Origin: an uncultured Oscillospiraceae bacterium | Lineage (GTDB): Bacteria; Bacillota; Clostridia; Oscillospirales; Acutalibacteraceae | Reading direction: 5' to 3' | DNA length: 37,121 nucleotides | Assembly (NCBI GenBank): GCA_900540305.1 | Contig: UQFL01000013.1 | Span: forward strand, 1-37,121 | Part shown: in pieces, positions 8,273-16,944 of the stretch | Numbering within the stretch: the stretch's first letter is position 1 | Layout: each line of letters starts with the position of its first letter | Position numbers and translations under genes: made by a program | The notes under the pieces: generated by a model | Told to the model about the DNA's origin: nothing | The model's database searches: none | Seen by the model: only the letters and a program-made list of their open reading frames with translations

Positions 8273-9778
8273 TTATTCTGCGCCGCTTCTTTTTAAAACA
8301 ACGCCTATTGTTTTGAATGCAATTTTAAAATCAAGCCATATAGACCAGTTATCTATGTATTCGCAGTCAAGTCTTACTACTTCTTCAAAATCAACTATGT
8401 CTGAGCGTCCGCTTACCTGCCACATACCCGTAATACCGGGGCGCATTGAAAGACGGCGTTTATGATGACTTTCATACTGGCTGAACTCATCAACTGTGGG
8501 CGGTCTTGTTCCAACAAGACTCATATCTCCCTTTAGAACATTCCAAAACTGCGGTAATTCATCTATGCTCGTTTTTCTGATAAAACGCCCCACTTTTGTA
8601 ATTCTTGGGTCGTTGTCCATCTTGAACATCAGTCCGTTCATTTTGTTCTGTTCCATAAGCTCGCGCTTTCTTTCTTCTGCGTCAACATACATTGAGCGGA
8701 GCTTGTATATATTGAAAATTCTGCCGTTTTTGCCTACTCGTGGTTGTTTAAATATCAGCGGACCCGGAGATTCAATCAATAGCGGAATCGCCACAATAAG
8801 TATTATCGGCAAAGAAAGTATACTGCCGAAAAGGCCGCCGATTATGTCGAAAAATCGCTTGAGCATCGCTTTGGACAGAGAAATTTGTGACGATGCGGTA
8901 AGTGTTGCTGTTGGATAGCCCGCTATCATTGTGCAATCAACATTGCTAAATTTACTCTTTTCAACAAGTTTTTCAAGATTTGGCAGGTTTATATGAACTA
9001 TAATTCCCATGCTCTCTATTTCTTCTATAAGGCCTTCCATATCATTTTCGTATTCAAACGGAATATTGATGAAAACCTCATCAAGAGATTCGGAGCGTAT
9101 CCAATCCATAAAGTTGTCAAAGTTTCCTACTACGGGAATTGAACCTATCTCTTTTACATCCTTGTATCTTTTATGAGTTTTTGTTGCCTGTGTACTACCT
9201 GCTGCAGCGGCGCTTTTCTGGACACGATAGTTTCCGTTGCAGTTTGAAGCGTCAAGAAGCACTATTCCCTTGATTCTTCTCAGCCAGTCATCATCTAACT
9301 GTTTAGTAAGCTCCTCGGCACGGCTACTTACGGTCACTATACCGGCAAGACTAACCATATCTGAGTGCGAGAAGCGATACATCATAAAGTGTTTTGTGAA
9401 ATACCTGTTGATACCCGAGAAAAGGGTAAATAAAAGAATTGTTACAACAAGAAAAACACGGCATGACATAAATGCGTTTCGTGTCATTACGAGCAAAACA
9501 ATCATTGTCATATATGCCAAAAGACAGTTCCTTAAAACCGAGATGATTTCAAGGAGCCTGTCTCTTTTAGTTAAATCAAGCGAAACGGAAAAGCCAAAGA
9601 AAATTACGCAGTAAGACAGTATTGCGCAAGCAGCATAAACCAGTATTGAGCGGGAGTCCATTTCAGGCATTTTTCCTGCTGCAAGACTGATTATATAAGC
9701 AAAGCAATTTGCAAAAAACAGGGAAATTAAATCAACCCAAAATTCTATCAAAAGCTGTATGGATTTTCTTTTTTCCAT
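8273..9778 (-). CDS. Polyprenyl glycosylphosphotransferase, initiating enzyme (CpsE/WbaP type)
   Basis: This 501-residue membrane enzyme transfers a sugar-1-phosphate from a nucleotide sugar to undecaprenyl phosphate and so starts each repeat unit. The N-terminal ~120 residues hold four to five membrane helices. The middle is a Rossmann-like CoA_binding_3-type domain. The C-terminal bacterial sugar-transferase domain starts at KRFFDIIGG and includes SPGPLIFKQPRVGKNG, YKLRSM, DELPQFWNVLKGDMSLVGTR and RPGITGMWQVSGR. The sugar (Glc, Gal or another) cannot be told. It lies 25 bases after the cpsD-like gene. Confidence 0.95.
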   Translation of the reverse strand: MEKRKSIQLLIEFWVDLISLFFANCFAYIISLAAGKMPEMDSRSILVYAACAILSYCVIFFGFSVSLDLTKRDRLLEIISVLRNCLLAYMTMIVLLVMTRNAFMSCRVFLVVTILLFTLFSGINRYFTKHFMMYRFSHSDMVSLAGIVTVSSRAEELTKQLDDDWLRRIKGIVLLDASNCNGNYRVQKSAAAAGSTQATKTHKRYKDVKEIGSIPVVGNFDNFMDWIRSESLDEVFINIPFEYENDMEGLIEEIESMGIIVHINLPNLEKLVEKSKFSNVDCTMIAGYPTATLTASSQISLSKAMLKRFFDIIGGLFGSILSLPIILIVAIPLLIESPGPLIFKQPRVGKNGRIFNIYKLRSMYVDAEERKRELMEQNKMNGLMFKMDNDPRITKVGRFIRKTSIDELPQFWNVLKGDMSLVGTRPPTVDEFSQYESHHKRRLSMRPGITGMWQVSGRSDIVDFEEVVRLDCEYIDNWSIWLDFKIAFKTIGVVLKRSGAE

Positions 9779-9803
9779 TCGAATCGCGACCTTAATTTAA
9801 TTA

Positions 9804-10571
9804 TTATTTGTTGTTATATCCATAACCGTAGCCATAAGAATATTTGTACTTATAGCCGTATTTTTTATAATAAGAGGAGAATTTGCCTGAATCAGGGCCG
9901 GCGTCATTGAGAATGAATCCCAAGATTTTTCCGCCTATTGAATCAAGGCTATTAATTGCTGACTTTACATCGTTGGTGTTGTTTTCATTAGACTTTACTA
10001 CCATGATATAGCCTGTTGTTTTCTCTGCAAATACTGTTGCGTCCGTAACGATATTTACAGGTGGAGTGTCAATGAAAACGCAGTCGTAATGCTCTTTTAC
10101 AAATTCAAGAAGTTTGTCCATTCTTGAAGATGCAAGAAGTTCCGCCGGGTTCGGCGGGATTTTTCCGCCCGTAAGAACGGAAAGGTTTTCAATTTCAGTT
10201 TTTGAAACAGTGATATTATCTGTAAGACCTGCAAGGATTTCCGAAAGCCCGTTTTTTACGGGAATGGAAAACATTCTGTGAATGGTGGGGTTTCTCATAT
10301 CGCTGTCTATTAAAAGTGTTCTTTTGCCCATCTGTGCAAAGGAAATTGCAAGATTTATGCTGTTAATTGTTTTTCCGTTATTTGCAAGCGGACTTGTTAC
10401 AACGAAAATCGGGCACTTTTCACCTTTTTGCGTGAAAAGGAGATTTGTTCTTATTGATGAGTACGCCTCTTTAATCAAGAAAGGAGATTCGGGGGTAAGC
10501 ATTTTTTTTGAATCGTCTCTTGAAAACGGCTTTGAAATTGTTTTCGGAGTTTTCTTTTTTAACGAAATCAT
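9804..10571 (-). CDS. CpsD/CapB-type bacterial tyrosine kinase
   Basis: This 255-residue cytoplasmic BY-kinase is the partner of the CpsC-like adaptor and controls chain length and export by cycles of autophosphorylation. The Walker A motif is SPLANNGKT (residues 60-68), Walker A' is LLIDSDM (86-92) and Walker B is VFIDT (165-169). The C-terminus is a tyrosine cluster: ten tyrosines within the last 25 residues. The Walker A loop has asparagines where most family members have PGEGK(S/T), but the lysine and threonine remain. Its ATG overlaps the cpsC-like stop codon by one base (TAATG), so translation is probably coupled. Confidence 0.93.
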   Translation of the reverse strand: MISLKKKTPKTISKPFSRDDSKKMLTPESPFLIKEAYSSIRTNLLFTQKGEKCPIFVVTSPLANNGKTINSINLAISFAQMGKRTLLIDSDMRNPTIHRMFSIPVKNGLSEILAGLTDNITVSKTEIENLSVLTGGKIPPNPAELLASSRMDKLLEFVKEHYDCVFIDTPPVNIVTDATVFAEKTTGYIMVVKSNENNTNDVKSAINSLDSIGGKILGFILNDAGPDSGKFSSYYKKYGYKYKYSYGYGYGYNNK

Positions 10572-11338
10572 TAGTCCTTACCTCCTTTAGATGTTCTGTT
10601 GCTTCTGAGTATTCCTGCAGAATCAGTTGACTGAGCCTTATCGACAACAGGAACCAGACGGGGAATATCTCCGAGAATCGGGATGTCAAATTCTCTTTCC
10701 AAATCTTTGTCTGTTCTTATCGTTGTATCAAACAACTCTGTTACGAAGAATATTGCAAATGAAAGAACGAAACCTACAAGTGCACCGATGATAATATTTT
10801 TGATAAGATTCGGAGAGGAGGGGCTTGACGGTACTTTAGCATAGTCAATTACGCTTACGCCGCCCGCCTTAATTGTCTGCACGATAGCGTCAGGAGCAAT
10901 TTTAGCAATGGTGTTTGCAATATCGGCAGCCAAAGCCGCATCTGTGCTTGTAACGGAAACACTGAAAATTTCAGTTTCGTTTATTTGAGAACAGCTAATC
11001 ATATCCTTTAACTGAGAAACGGACATTTCAAGATTTAAGTCTTTAATAACATTCTCAAGCACATAATCGCTTTCAAGAACAACAATGTATGTGTTTACAA
11101 GCTGCTGAGAAGCTGTAAGTTCGCTTGAACCGATTGATGAGTTTGTACTTACTCTGTCTGTATTGCTATATACATACATTGTGCATGATGTTGTGTATTT
11201 TGGTTCTATTAAAAATTCTGTAAGACATCCGGCAGTAACCGCAAGAATAAGCGTAGCAAGTAAAATATGAACTATACGCTTTTTGAGCATTGTGAAAAGC
11301 TTGCCGAGATCAATGCTTATTTCCTTTTCGTTATCCAA
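10571..11338 (-). CDS. Wzz/CpsC-type chain-length regulator and kinase adaptor
   Basis: The 255-residue protein has two membrane helices, near residues 22-43 and 178-200, flanking an extracytoplasmic domain that begins with EPKYTTSCTMYVYSN. This is the Wzz architecture of Firmicutes CpsC/YveK proteins, whose cytoplasmic tail activates the separate tyrosine kinase. The proline-rich stretch PSSPSSPN before the second helix is typical. Start is a TTG at 11336-11338, nine bases after a perfect GGAGG; no nearby ATG has a comparable site. It is the first gene of the capsule operon. Confidence 0.93.
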   Translation of the reverse strand: MDNEKEISIDLGKLFTMLKKRIVHILLATLILAVTAGCLTEFLIEPKYTTSCTMYVYSNTDRVSTNSSIGSSELTASQQLVNTYIVVLESDYVLENVIKDLNLEMSVSQLKDMISCSQINETEIFSVSVTSTDAALAADIANTIAKIAPDAIVQTIKAGGVSVIDYAKVPSSPSSPNLIKNIIIGALVGFVLSFAIFFVTELFDTTIRTDKDLEREFDIPILGDIPRLVPVVDKAQSTDSAGILRSNRTSKGGKD

Positions 11339-11386
11339 GTTTTTAATCCTCCGTGTATATTTAAATAATAATATTATATATTAAGA

Positions 11387-11415
11387 ATTATAGCATATAT
11401 GGAAAAGTGTTGCAA
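11387..11415 (-). promoter_or_regulatory. Sigma-A promoter of the capsule operon
   Basis: On the minus strand, TTGCAA (11410-11415) and TATAAT (11387-11392) are separated by 17 bases. The predicted start point near 11380 leaves a short leader of about 40 bases before the cpsC-like gene. The leader shows no riboswitch or operator that I recognise. Confidence 0.8.
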
Positions 11416-11439
11416 TTATTATTTAATATTATAAAAATA

Positions 11440-11468
11440 AAAGATGCCAATTTTTAAATGGCATCTTT
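11440..11468 (-). terminator. Intrinsic terminator after the Dabb gene
   Basis: A 10-bp stem (11440-11449 with 11459-11468) with a 9-base loop is followed on the minus strand by a T-rich run. It separates the Dabb gene from the capsule promoter immediately downstream. Confidence 0.85.
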
Positions 11469-11517
11469 AGTTAAATTTAACAATTTGTTAAAAAATATTG
11501 TACTTATCCGTACGCAA

Positions 11518-11808
11518 TTAAATGTAATAATCTATTGCAACTGAACGCTCTGCTACGCTGTGCATATATGTTTTAACATAGTTGCAGTGATAATCGTCTT
11601 TCTGATAGAGGTCAAGCGCTTTTTCATCGTCAAGAACAACCTGTAAAATAACATCAAAAGAGCGCTCTGAGCCGAGAAAATCAGTTCCTACCTCAATATC
11701 TCTTATGAGATCTACATTGCCTTTCATAGACAATAAACGCTCTGCGGCTTCTTTTTTCTTTTCCTCGCTGTTATCAGTCAGCTTAAAGCAAACAATGTGT
11801 TTAATCAT
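11518..11808 (-). CDS. Dabb (stress-responsive alpha/beta-barrel) domain protein
   Basis: This 96-residue protein is a single Dabb domain. It begins MIKHIVCFKLTDNSEEKKKE, contains the SERSFDVILQVVLDDEKAL strand-helix segment, and ends with an HxxY-type stretch (DDYHCNYVKTYMH), all usual in the family. Dabb domains form small ferredoxin-like dimers; most members have no known reaction. An AAAGGA site precedes the ATG at 11806-11808. It lies just past the rny terminator, so it is probably made by read-through or from a weak promoter I cannot see. Confidence 0.88.
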   Translation of the reverse strand: MIKHIVCFKLTDNSEEKKKEAAERLLSMKGNVDLIRDIEVGTDFLGSERSFDVILQVVLDDEKALDLYQKDDYHCNYVKTYMHSVAERSVAIDYYI

Positions 11809-11831
11809 ATGTTATTTTCCTTTCATAAAAA

Positions 11832-11862
11832 ATAATGGCGCTGAATGTTTCAACGCCATTAT
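11832..11862 (-). terminator. Intrinsic terminator after rny
   Basis: A 9-bp stem (11832-11840 with 11854-11862), extended inside by TGAA/TTCA, is followed on the minus strand by a T-rich run. It lies 14 bases beyond the rny stop codon. Confidence 0.85.
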
Positions 11863-11875
11863 ACATAATTCATTA

Positions 11876-13432
11876 TTATTTTGCAACATCGCTGGCTCTG
11901 GATTCCCTGATAATGTTAACTTTAATCTGTCCGGGATATTCCATATCGCTTTCAATTTTCTTTGCGATTTCATGGGCGATATAAGGCATTTTATCGTCAG
12001 TAACAGCTTCGGGTGAAACCATAACTCTAACTTCTCTGCCTGCCTGAATTGCATATGCTCTTTCAACGCCGGGGAAGCTTGTTGAAATTTCCTCAAGCTG
12101 CTGAAGTCGCTTGATATAGTTTTCGATATTCTCTCTTCTTGCTCCGGGGCGAGCCGCTGAAACTGCGTCTGCAGCCTGAACAAGACAAGCAACAACAGTT
12201 TTGCACTCAACATCGCCGTGGTGAGCCTGAATTGCGTGAATAACCTGCTCGTTTTCTTTGTATTTGCGAGCATATTCAACGCCGAGAGCAATATGTGAGC
12301 CCTCCATTTCATGGTCAAGAGCCTTACCTATATCGTGAAGAAGACCTGCTCTGCGTGCAAGTCTTTCGTCAGCGCCGAGCTCAGCCGCCATAAGTCCTGC
12401 TATGTAGCTTACTTCAAGACTGTGCTTAAGCACGCTCTGACCGTAAGAAGTACGATATTTAAGTTTTCCGAGTAATTTGACAAGTTCGGGATGAATTTGT
12501 CCGCAGTTAGCGGCAAGAACGGCTTTTTCGCCTTCCTGCTTAATGATTGCGTTAACCTCTCTCGTGGACTTTTCAAACATCTCTTCAATTCTTGTAGGAT
12601 GAATTCTGCCGTCCTGAATAAGGCGCTCAAGAGTGAGCCTTGCAATTTCTCTTCTGACAGGGTCAAAAGAACTGATTGTGATTGCTTCGGGTGTGTCATC
12701 TATGATAAGTTCAACGCCCGTAATTGTTTCTATTGAACGAATATTTCGGCCTTCTCTGCCGATGATTCTGCCCTTCATATCATCGTTGGGAAGGGCAACA
12801 ACGGAAACGGTAGTCTCCGCAGTGTGGTCAGCCGCACAGCGCTGGATAGCTGTGGAAATAACCTCTCTTGCAATAACATCGCTCTGGTCTTTAACCATCT
12901 GCTCGTATTCAAGAATTTTTCTGCTTTTTTCGGTATCAAGTTCTTCTTCAAGAGACGCAAGCAAGTGCTCTTTAGCTTCTTCTTTGGTAAGACCTGATAT
13001 TTTTTCCAGCATATCAAACTGGCTTTTCTTGATGCTATCGATTTCAGATAATTTTTTTTCTGCTTCTTTAAGTTTTTCGCTTAAAGTTTCATCTTTCTTT
13101 TCAATAGAATCCGCTCTTTTATCAAGATGTTCTTCTCTCTGATTAAGGCGGTTTTCCTGTTTTTGAACCTCGCTTCGTCTTTCACGGATTTCCTTGTCCG
13201 CTTCCGAACGGAGTTTATGAATTTCATCTTTTGCTTCTATAAGGCTGGTCTTTTTAGCAGTTTCAGCCTGCTGAAGCGCATCGTTAATAATTTTAGTTGC
13301 TTCTTCTGTGGCAGAGCCGATTTCCTTTTCGTTTGCTTTCTGCTTCACTATGGAACCGAGAACAAAGCCTATTACGGCAAAAACAACTGCGCACACAACC
13401 GCTATTATAACAGCAGTTACAGTAGATATCAT
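11876..13432 (-). CDS. rny: Ribonuclease Y
   Basis: The 518-residue protein is the membrane-anchored endoribonuclease that starts mRNA decay in Firmicutes; B. subtilis RNase Y has about the same length. It has one N-terminal membrane helix (residues 3-27), a long charged coiled coil (about 30-190), a KH domain with GRIIGREGRNIRSIE, and an HD hydrolase domain with the metal-binding LLHDIGKALDHE. The ATG follows a strong AGGAGG site. The gene is monocistronic, with its own promoter and terminator. In many relatives ymdB sits next to rny; here ymdB is about 13 kb away. Confidence 0.97.
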   Translation of the reverse strand: MISTVTAVIIAVVCAVVFAVIGFVLGSIVKQKANEKEIGSATEEATKIINDALQQAETAKKTSLIEAKDEIHKLRSEADKEIRERRSEVQKQENRLNQREEHLDKRADSIEKKDETLSEKLKEAEKKLSEIDSIKKSQFDMLEKISGLTKEEAKEHLLASLEEELDTEKSRKILEYEQMVKDQSDVIAREVISTAIQRCAADHTAETTVSVVALPNDDMKGRIIGREGRNIRSIETITGVELIIDDTPEAITISSFDPVRREIARLTLERLIQDGRIHPTRIEEMFEKSTREVNAIIKQEGEKAVLAANCGQIHPELVKLLGKLKYRTSYGQSVLKHSLEVSYIAGLMAAELGADERLARRAGLLHDIGKALDHEMEGSHIALGVEYARKYKENEQVIHAIQAHHGDVECKTVVACLVQAADAVSAARPGARRENIENYIKRLQQLEEISTSFPGVERAYAIQAGREVRVMVSPEAVTDDKMPYIAHEIAKKIESDMEYPGQIKVNIIRESRASDVAK

Positions 13433-13572
13433 TTAATCAATAGCACCTCCTTCTGTTCATAATTTTTGTTAAATATCATCAGAAAAGGTACAGTTTATAT
13501 ACAAACCAAAAAAAGTTATAAAGCATATAAAACCATATATACTATACAAGCTTTATATAGACCTACCAGAAT

Positions 13573-13601
13573 ATAATACACCCATATGTTGTATATGTCA
13601 A
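13573..13601 (-). promoter_or_regulatory. Sigma-A promoter of rny
   Basis: On the minus strand TTGACA (13596-13601) and TATTAT (13573-13578) are 17 bases apart. Transcription from near 13566 would give a leader of about 130 bases in front of rny. That leader is rich in A, T and short tracts and shows no RNA fold that I recognise. Confidence 0.75.
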
Positions 13602-13700
13602 GGCTTGCCGATCGGAAATGTTCTTGGGCTTTGTAAATAATATTTAAAAAGTGAGGCTTTAACTGCTGAATTTTTTCAGTTTTTGCATATATTATTGGTG

Positions 13701-13728
13701 TTGACAAGATAAAAAATGATGCTATAAT
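13701..13728 (+). promoter_or_regulatory. Sigma-A promoter of the T-box/thrS transcript
   Basis: TTGACA at 13701-13706 and TATAAT at 13723-13728 are 16 bases apart. The predicted start is near 13735, just before the T-box leader. Confidence 0.85.
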
Positions 13729-13734
13729 TAAGGT

Positions 13735-13956
13735 TAATAAAACAGTGATGGGAACAAGACTGCGAATGCTTTTATTGCAGAGAGCGGCATATATGCTGAA
13801 ATTGCCGTATTAAAAGGTCGTAAGCCACCGCCCCGGAGTGCTGCCAATCACAGCCGTTTGCCCGCGTTAAGGGTTAAGAGTGGCGCTTTGCGCAATTCAG
13901 GTGGAACCGTGGATTTTTATTCACCCTGTGCTTTTGCACAGGGTGTTTTGTTTTTT
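13735..13956 (+). promoter_or_regulatory. T-box riboswitch controlling thrS
   Basis: The leader has the T-box landmarks in order: a GTGATGGGAACAAG start of stem I, the AGAGAG element of the stem I apical region (near 13780), and the T-box proper AGGTGGAACCGTGG (13899-13912), which pairs with the acceptor end of uncharged tRNA. An intrinsic terminator follows (13922-13956). Uncharged tRNA-Thr binding should favour the antiterminator and allow thrS transcription. The specifier codon should be a Thr codon; ACC at 13827-13829, on the 3' side of stem I, is a candidate that I could not confirm by folding. Confidence 0.93.
13922..13956 (+). terminator. Regulated terminator of the thrS T-box
   Basis: A perfect 10-bp stem (CACCCTGTGC with GCACAGGGTG) closes a four-base loop and is followed by TTTTGTTTTTT. 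It is the off-state hairpin of the T-box leader and ends 52 bases before the thrS start. Confidence 0.93.
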
Positions 13957-14008
13957 ATAAACAAATCGGTTTTGCTATTTTATTTGATTTTACAGTGGAG
14001 GGATTTTT

Positions 14009-15949
14009 ATGAAAATTACATTAAAAGACGGCTCCGTTAAAGAATATGAAGGCGCAATGTCCGTTAGTGATATTGCAAAAGATATTTCAATGGGGCTTTA
14101 CAGAAACGCTTGCTCATGCAAAATCAACTCAGAGGTAAAAGACCTCAGAACTGTTGTTGATTCAGACTGCAACCTTGAAATTCTTACTTTTGACGATGCA
14201 GACGGCAAGAAAACATTCAATCATACAGCTTCTCATATTATGGCGCAGGCTGTTAAAAGACTTTATCCCGATGTTAAACTCACAATCGGCCCGGCTATTG
14301 AGGACGGCTTCTATTATGATTTTGACACGGAAAGTCCGTTTTCACCCGAGGACCTTCAGAAGATTGAGGCTGAAATGAAGAAAATCGTTAAAGAGGGACT
14401 CGAAATTGAAAAATTTGAGCTTTCTCCCGAGGATGCAATCAGTCTTATGAAAGAAAAGGGCGAGCCATATAAGGTTGAGCTTATCGAGGAACACGCAGAA
14501 AAAGGCGAGCCTATCAGCTTTTATAAGCAGGGCGAATTCACCGAGCTTTGCGCAGGACCTCACCTGATGGATGTAAAGGCAGTTAAGGCTTTCAAGCTTA
14601 CAAACTGCACGGGCGCTTATTGGAGAGGCGATGCTAAAAATAAAATGCTCTGCCGTGTTTACGGAACAGCATTCCCCAAAGCTTCTATGCTCGAGGAACA
14701 CCTCGCAATGCTTGAAGAAGCTAAGAAGAGAGACCACAACAAACTCGGAAGAGAACTTGAACTCTTCACAACCGTTGATTATATTGGTCAGGGACTTCCG
14801 ATTATGCTTCCTAAGGGCACAAAGATTATTCAGATTCTTCAGAGATGGGTTGAAGATGAAGAGGCTAAGCGCGGCTGGCAGCTCACAAAAACTCCGCTTA
14901 TGGCTAAATCAGACCTCTATAAAATTTCAGGACACTGGGATCATTATAAAGAAGGTATGTTCGTTCTCGGCGACGAGGAAAAGGATAAAGAGGTATTCGC
15001 TCTCCGTCCTATGACCTGCCCGTTCCAGTATCAGGCTTATCTTAATAAACCCCGTTCATACCGCGATCTTCCGCTCAGATATGACGAAACCTCAACTCTT
15101 TTCAGAAACGAAGCTTCGGGCGAAATGCACGGACTTATCCGTGTTCGTCAGTTCACCATTTCAGAGGGGCACCTTATGTGTACTCCCGAACAGCTTGAAG
15201 ATGAGTTCAGAGGCTGCCTTGAGCTTGCGAACTATATGCTCAAAACTCTCGGCCTTTATGAGGACGCAAGCTACCGTTTCTCACAGTGGGATCCTGATAA
15301 CAGAGATAAATATATCGGCACTGAGGAACAGTGGAATGAAGCGCAGGAAGCTATGCGCAACATCCTTGACGACCTCGGCGTTAAATATGAAATCGGTATC
15401 GGCGAGGCGGCTTTCTACGGACCGAAACTTGATATTCAGATTAAAAATGTTTTCGGCAAAGAAGATACTCTTATCACAATTCAGATTGACCAGCTTCTTG
15501 CAGAGAAATTTGGTATGGAATATACTGATAAGGACGGCGCTAAGAAAAATCCATATATCATCCACAGAACTTCAATCGGATGCTATGAGAGAACTCTTGC
15601 TTACCTTATTGAAAAATATGCAGGCGCGTTCCCCACATGGCTCGCTCCCGTTCAGGTTAAGCTTCTTCCGATTGCTGACAGACATCTCGATTATCTCTAT
15701 GATGTTAAAAAACGCCTTGAAGCAGAGGGTATCCGCTGCGAGATAGACGACAGAAGCGAAAAGATCGGCTTCAAGATTCGTGCCGCACAGCTTGAAAAAG
15801 TTCCGTATATGATTATTGCGGGCGACAAGGATATTGAAAATGAAACAATTTCAGTACGCTCAAGAAAAGACGGTGAACAGGGCGCTTCAAAGCTTGATGA
15901 TTTCCTTGCTAAAATCAAAGAGGAAATTGATACAAAGGCTCTCAACTGA
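14009..15949 (+). CDS. thrS: Threonine--tRNA ligase
   Basis: The 646-residue enzyme charges tRNA-Thr with threonine. It contains the N-terminal TGS domain (about 1-60), the editing domain with the HTASHIMAQAVKRLYP motif (about 72-87), and a class II catalytic core with RPMTCPFQYQ, FRNEASGEMHGLIRVRQFT and the zinc-binding Cys/His set (RPMTCPFQ; HRTSIGCYERTLAYLIE). The C-terminal anticodon-binding domain begins near PVQVKLLPIAD. Length matches the Firmicutes family. The ATG has GGAGGG upstream. Expression is set by the T-box leader. Confidence 0.98.
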   Translation: MKITLKDGSVKEYEGAMSVSDIAKDISMGLYRNACSCKINSEVKDLRTVVDSDCNLEILTFDDADGKKTFNHTASHIMAQAVKRLYPDVKLTIGPAIEDGFYYDFDTESPFSPEDLQKIEAEMKKIVKEGLEIEKFELSPEDAISLMKEKGEPYKVELIEEHAEKGEPISFYKQGEFTELCAGPHLMDVKAVKAFKLTNCTGAYWRGDAKNKMLCRVYGTAFPKASMLEEHLAMLEEAKKRDHNKLGRELELFTTVDYIGQGLPIMLPKGTKIIQILQRWVEDEEAKRGWQLTKTPLMAKSDLYKISGHWDHYKEGMFVLGDEEKDKEVFALRPMTCPFQYQAYLNKPRSYRDLPLRYDETSTLFRNEASGEMHGLIRVRQFTISEGHLMCTPEQLEDEFRGCLELANYMLKTLGLYEDASYRFSQWDPDNRDKYIGTEEQWNEAQEAMRNILDDLGVKYEIGIGEAAFYGPKLDIQIKNVFGKEDTLITIQIDQLLAEKFGMEYTDKDGAKKNPYIIHRTSIGCYERTLAYLIEKYAGAFPTWLAPVQVKLLPIADRHLDYLYDVKKRLEAEGIRCEIDDRSEKIGFKIRAAQLEKVPYMIIAGDKDIENETISVRSRKDGEQGASKLDDFLAKIKEEIDTKALN

Positions 15950-15962
15950 TAAACAAATAAAA

Positions 15963-15995
15963 GCGTGTAAAGCATTGTGCTTTACACGCTTTTTT
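15963..15995 (+). terminator. Bidirectional terminator shared by thrS and the convergent hydrolase
   Basis: A 12-bp stem (15963-15974 with 15978-15989) with a three-base loop has T6 on the plus side and A-rich sequence before it, which reads as a T-tract on the minus strand. The stop codon of the opposing hydrolase gene (15982-15984) lies inside the right arm. Confidence 0.9.
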
Positions 15996-16944
15996 CTGTC
16001 TCGCAAAAAAATTTTTCAAGAGACTGTTCATAATATTTAGGGTTTGTATAATAGCTTCTTGCGTGAACTGCGCCGTCAACAGCTATTTTGTGTTTGATAG
16101 GCGAGGAGCAGTTTTTAAACAGCAAATCTTCCATATAAAAAGGCACATAATCGTCTGCCTTTCCGTGAATAAAAAGCACAGGAATATCCGTTCGACTAAC
16201 GCTTTTAATGGGAGATGCCTGCCTGAAAGAATATTTTGAGAATATTTTGCAGTAAAGATTGCAAATATTCAAAATGGGGAAAGGCGGCAGATGAAATGAT
16301 TTTTTCATCTGATACTTAAATTCATCCCAAGCGCTTGTATATGCGCAGTCCGCAACAATTCCTTTAACCTCTGAACGAGAAACTTTATCGCTCATCATAA
16401 GCACTGTTGCCGCACCCATTGATACTCCGAGCAGATAAACGGACATATTCGGAAAACGCTTTTCGGCGTATTTAAGCCATAGTAGGGTGTCTTCAGACTC
16501 GTGAGTGCCGTAGCCCATAAATTTACCGTCGCTTTTGCCGCATCCCCTGTGCTCGGGAAGCAAAACGGTGTAGTTATTTTTATAGAAATAATCGCCCATA
16601 AAGCAGAATTCGCCTATTCCTGAGCTCCTTGCACCGTGGCAGGCGATTATAAGTCTGCCGTTGCTTTTTTCGGGAACGAGCAAATTAGCTTTTAATATGC
16701 CGTTGTCAGTTTTAATCTCAATTTTTTCAAGCGGCAGTTTTTTGAAATTTCTAACGGCACGAAGAGAATCGGATTTAAATTTAGAACCCGTCATATCAAC
16801 ATTTCCCGCTATCATTTTTTCAATGAATTTAGGAATGGGAATTGTTTTACACCATACAAGCTGGTTGAATATGAGTGCGCATAATATGAAAAGTAGTATT
16901 ATGACTAAAATCAGTACTGCCGCTATTATAATTAACGCCGTCAT
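15982..16944 (-). CDS. Alpha/beta hydrolase, YqkD-like
   Basis: The 320-residue protein has an N-terminal membrane helix (about residues 2-26) and then an alpha/beta hydrolase fold on the outside or membrane face. The nucleophile serine is in GVSMGAA, the oxyanion region is ACHGARSSG, the acid is in FIHGKADDYVPF and the histidine is in GAVHARSY, so the triad is complete. The HRGCGKSDGK loop is typical of the YqkD/BEM46-like group. The substrate is unknown. Its ATG overlaps the prmA stop codon (ATGA), which suggests coupled translation. Confidence 0.88.
   Translation of the reverse strand: MTALIIIAAVLILVIILLFILCALIFNQLVWCKTIPIPKFIEKMIAGNVDMTGSKFKSDSLRAVRNFKKLPLEKIEIKTDNGILKANLLVPEKSNGRLIIACHGARSSGIGEFCFMGDYFYKNNYTVLLPEHRGCGKSDGKFMGYGTHESEDTLLWLKYAEKRFPNMSVYLLGVSMGAATVLMMSDKVSRSEVKGIVADCAYTSAWDEFKYQMKKSFHLPPFPILNICNLYCKIFSKYSFRQASPIKSVSRTDIPVLFIHGKADDYVPFYMEDLLFKNCSSPIKHKIAVDGAVHARSYYTNPKYYEQSLEKFFCETEKSV

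Noticed and set aside
12633..13142. 169-codon plus-strand frame inside rny
   Set aside because: It is Ser/Leu-rich low-complexity translation of the rny coiled-coil region read backwards; rny itself is certain.
13516..13707. 63-codon minus-strand frame upstream of rny
   Set aside because: It crosses the rny promoter and has no good start site.
15081..15746. 221-codon frame inside thrS in another frame
   Set aside because: It overlaps the thrS catalytic core completely and shows no domain.
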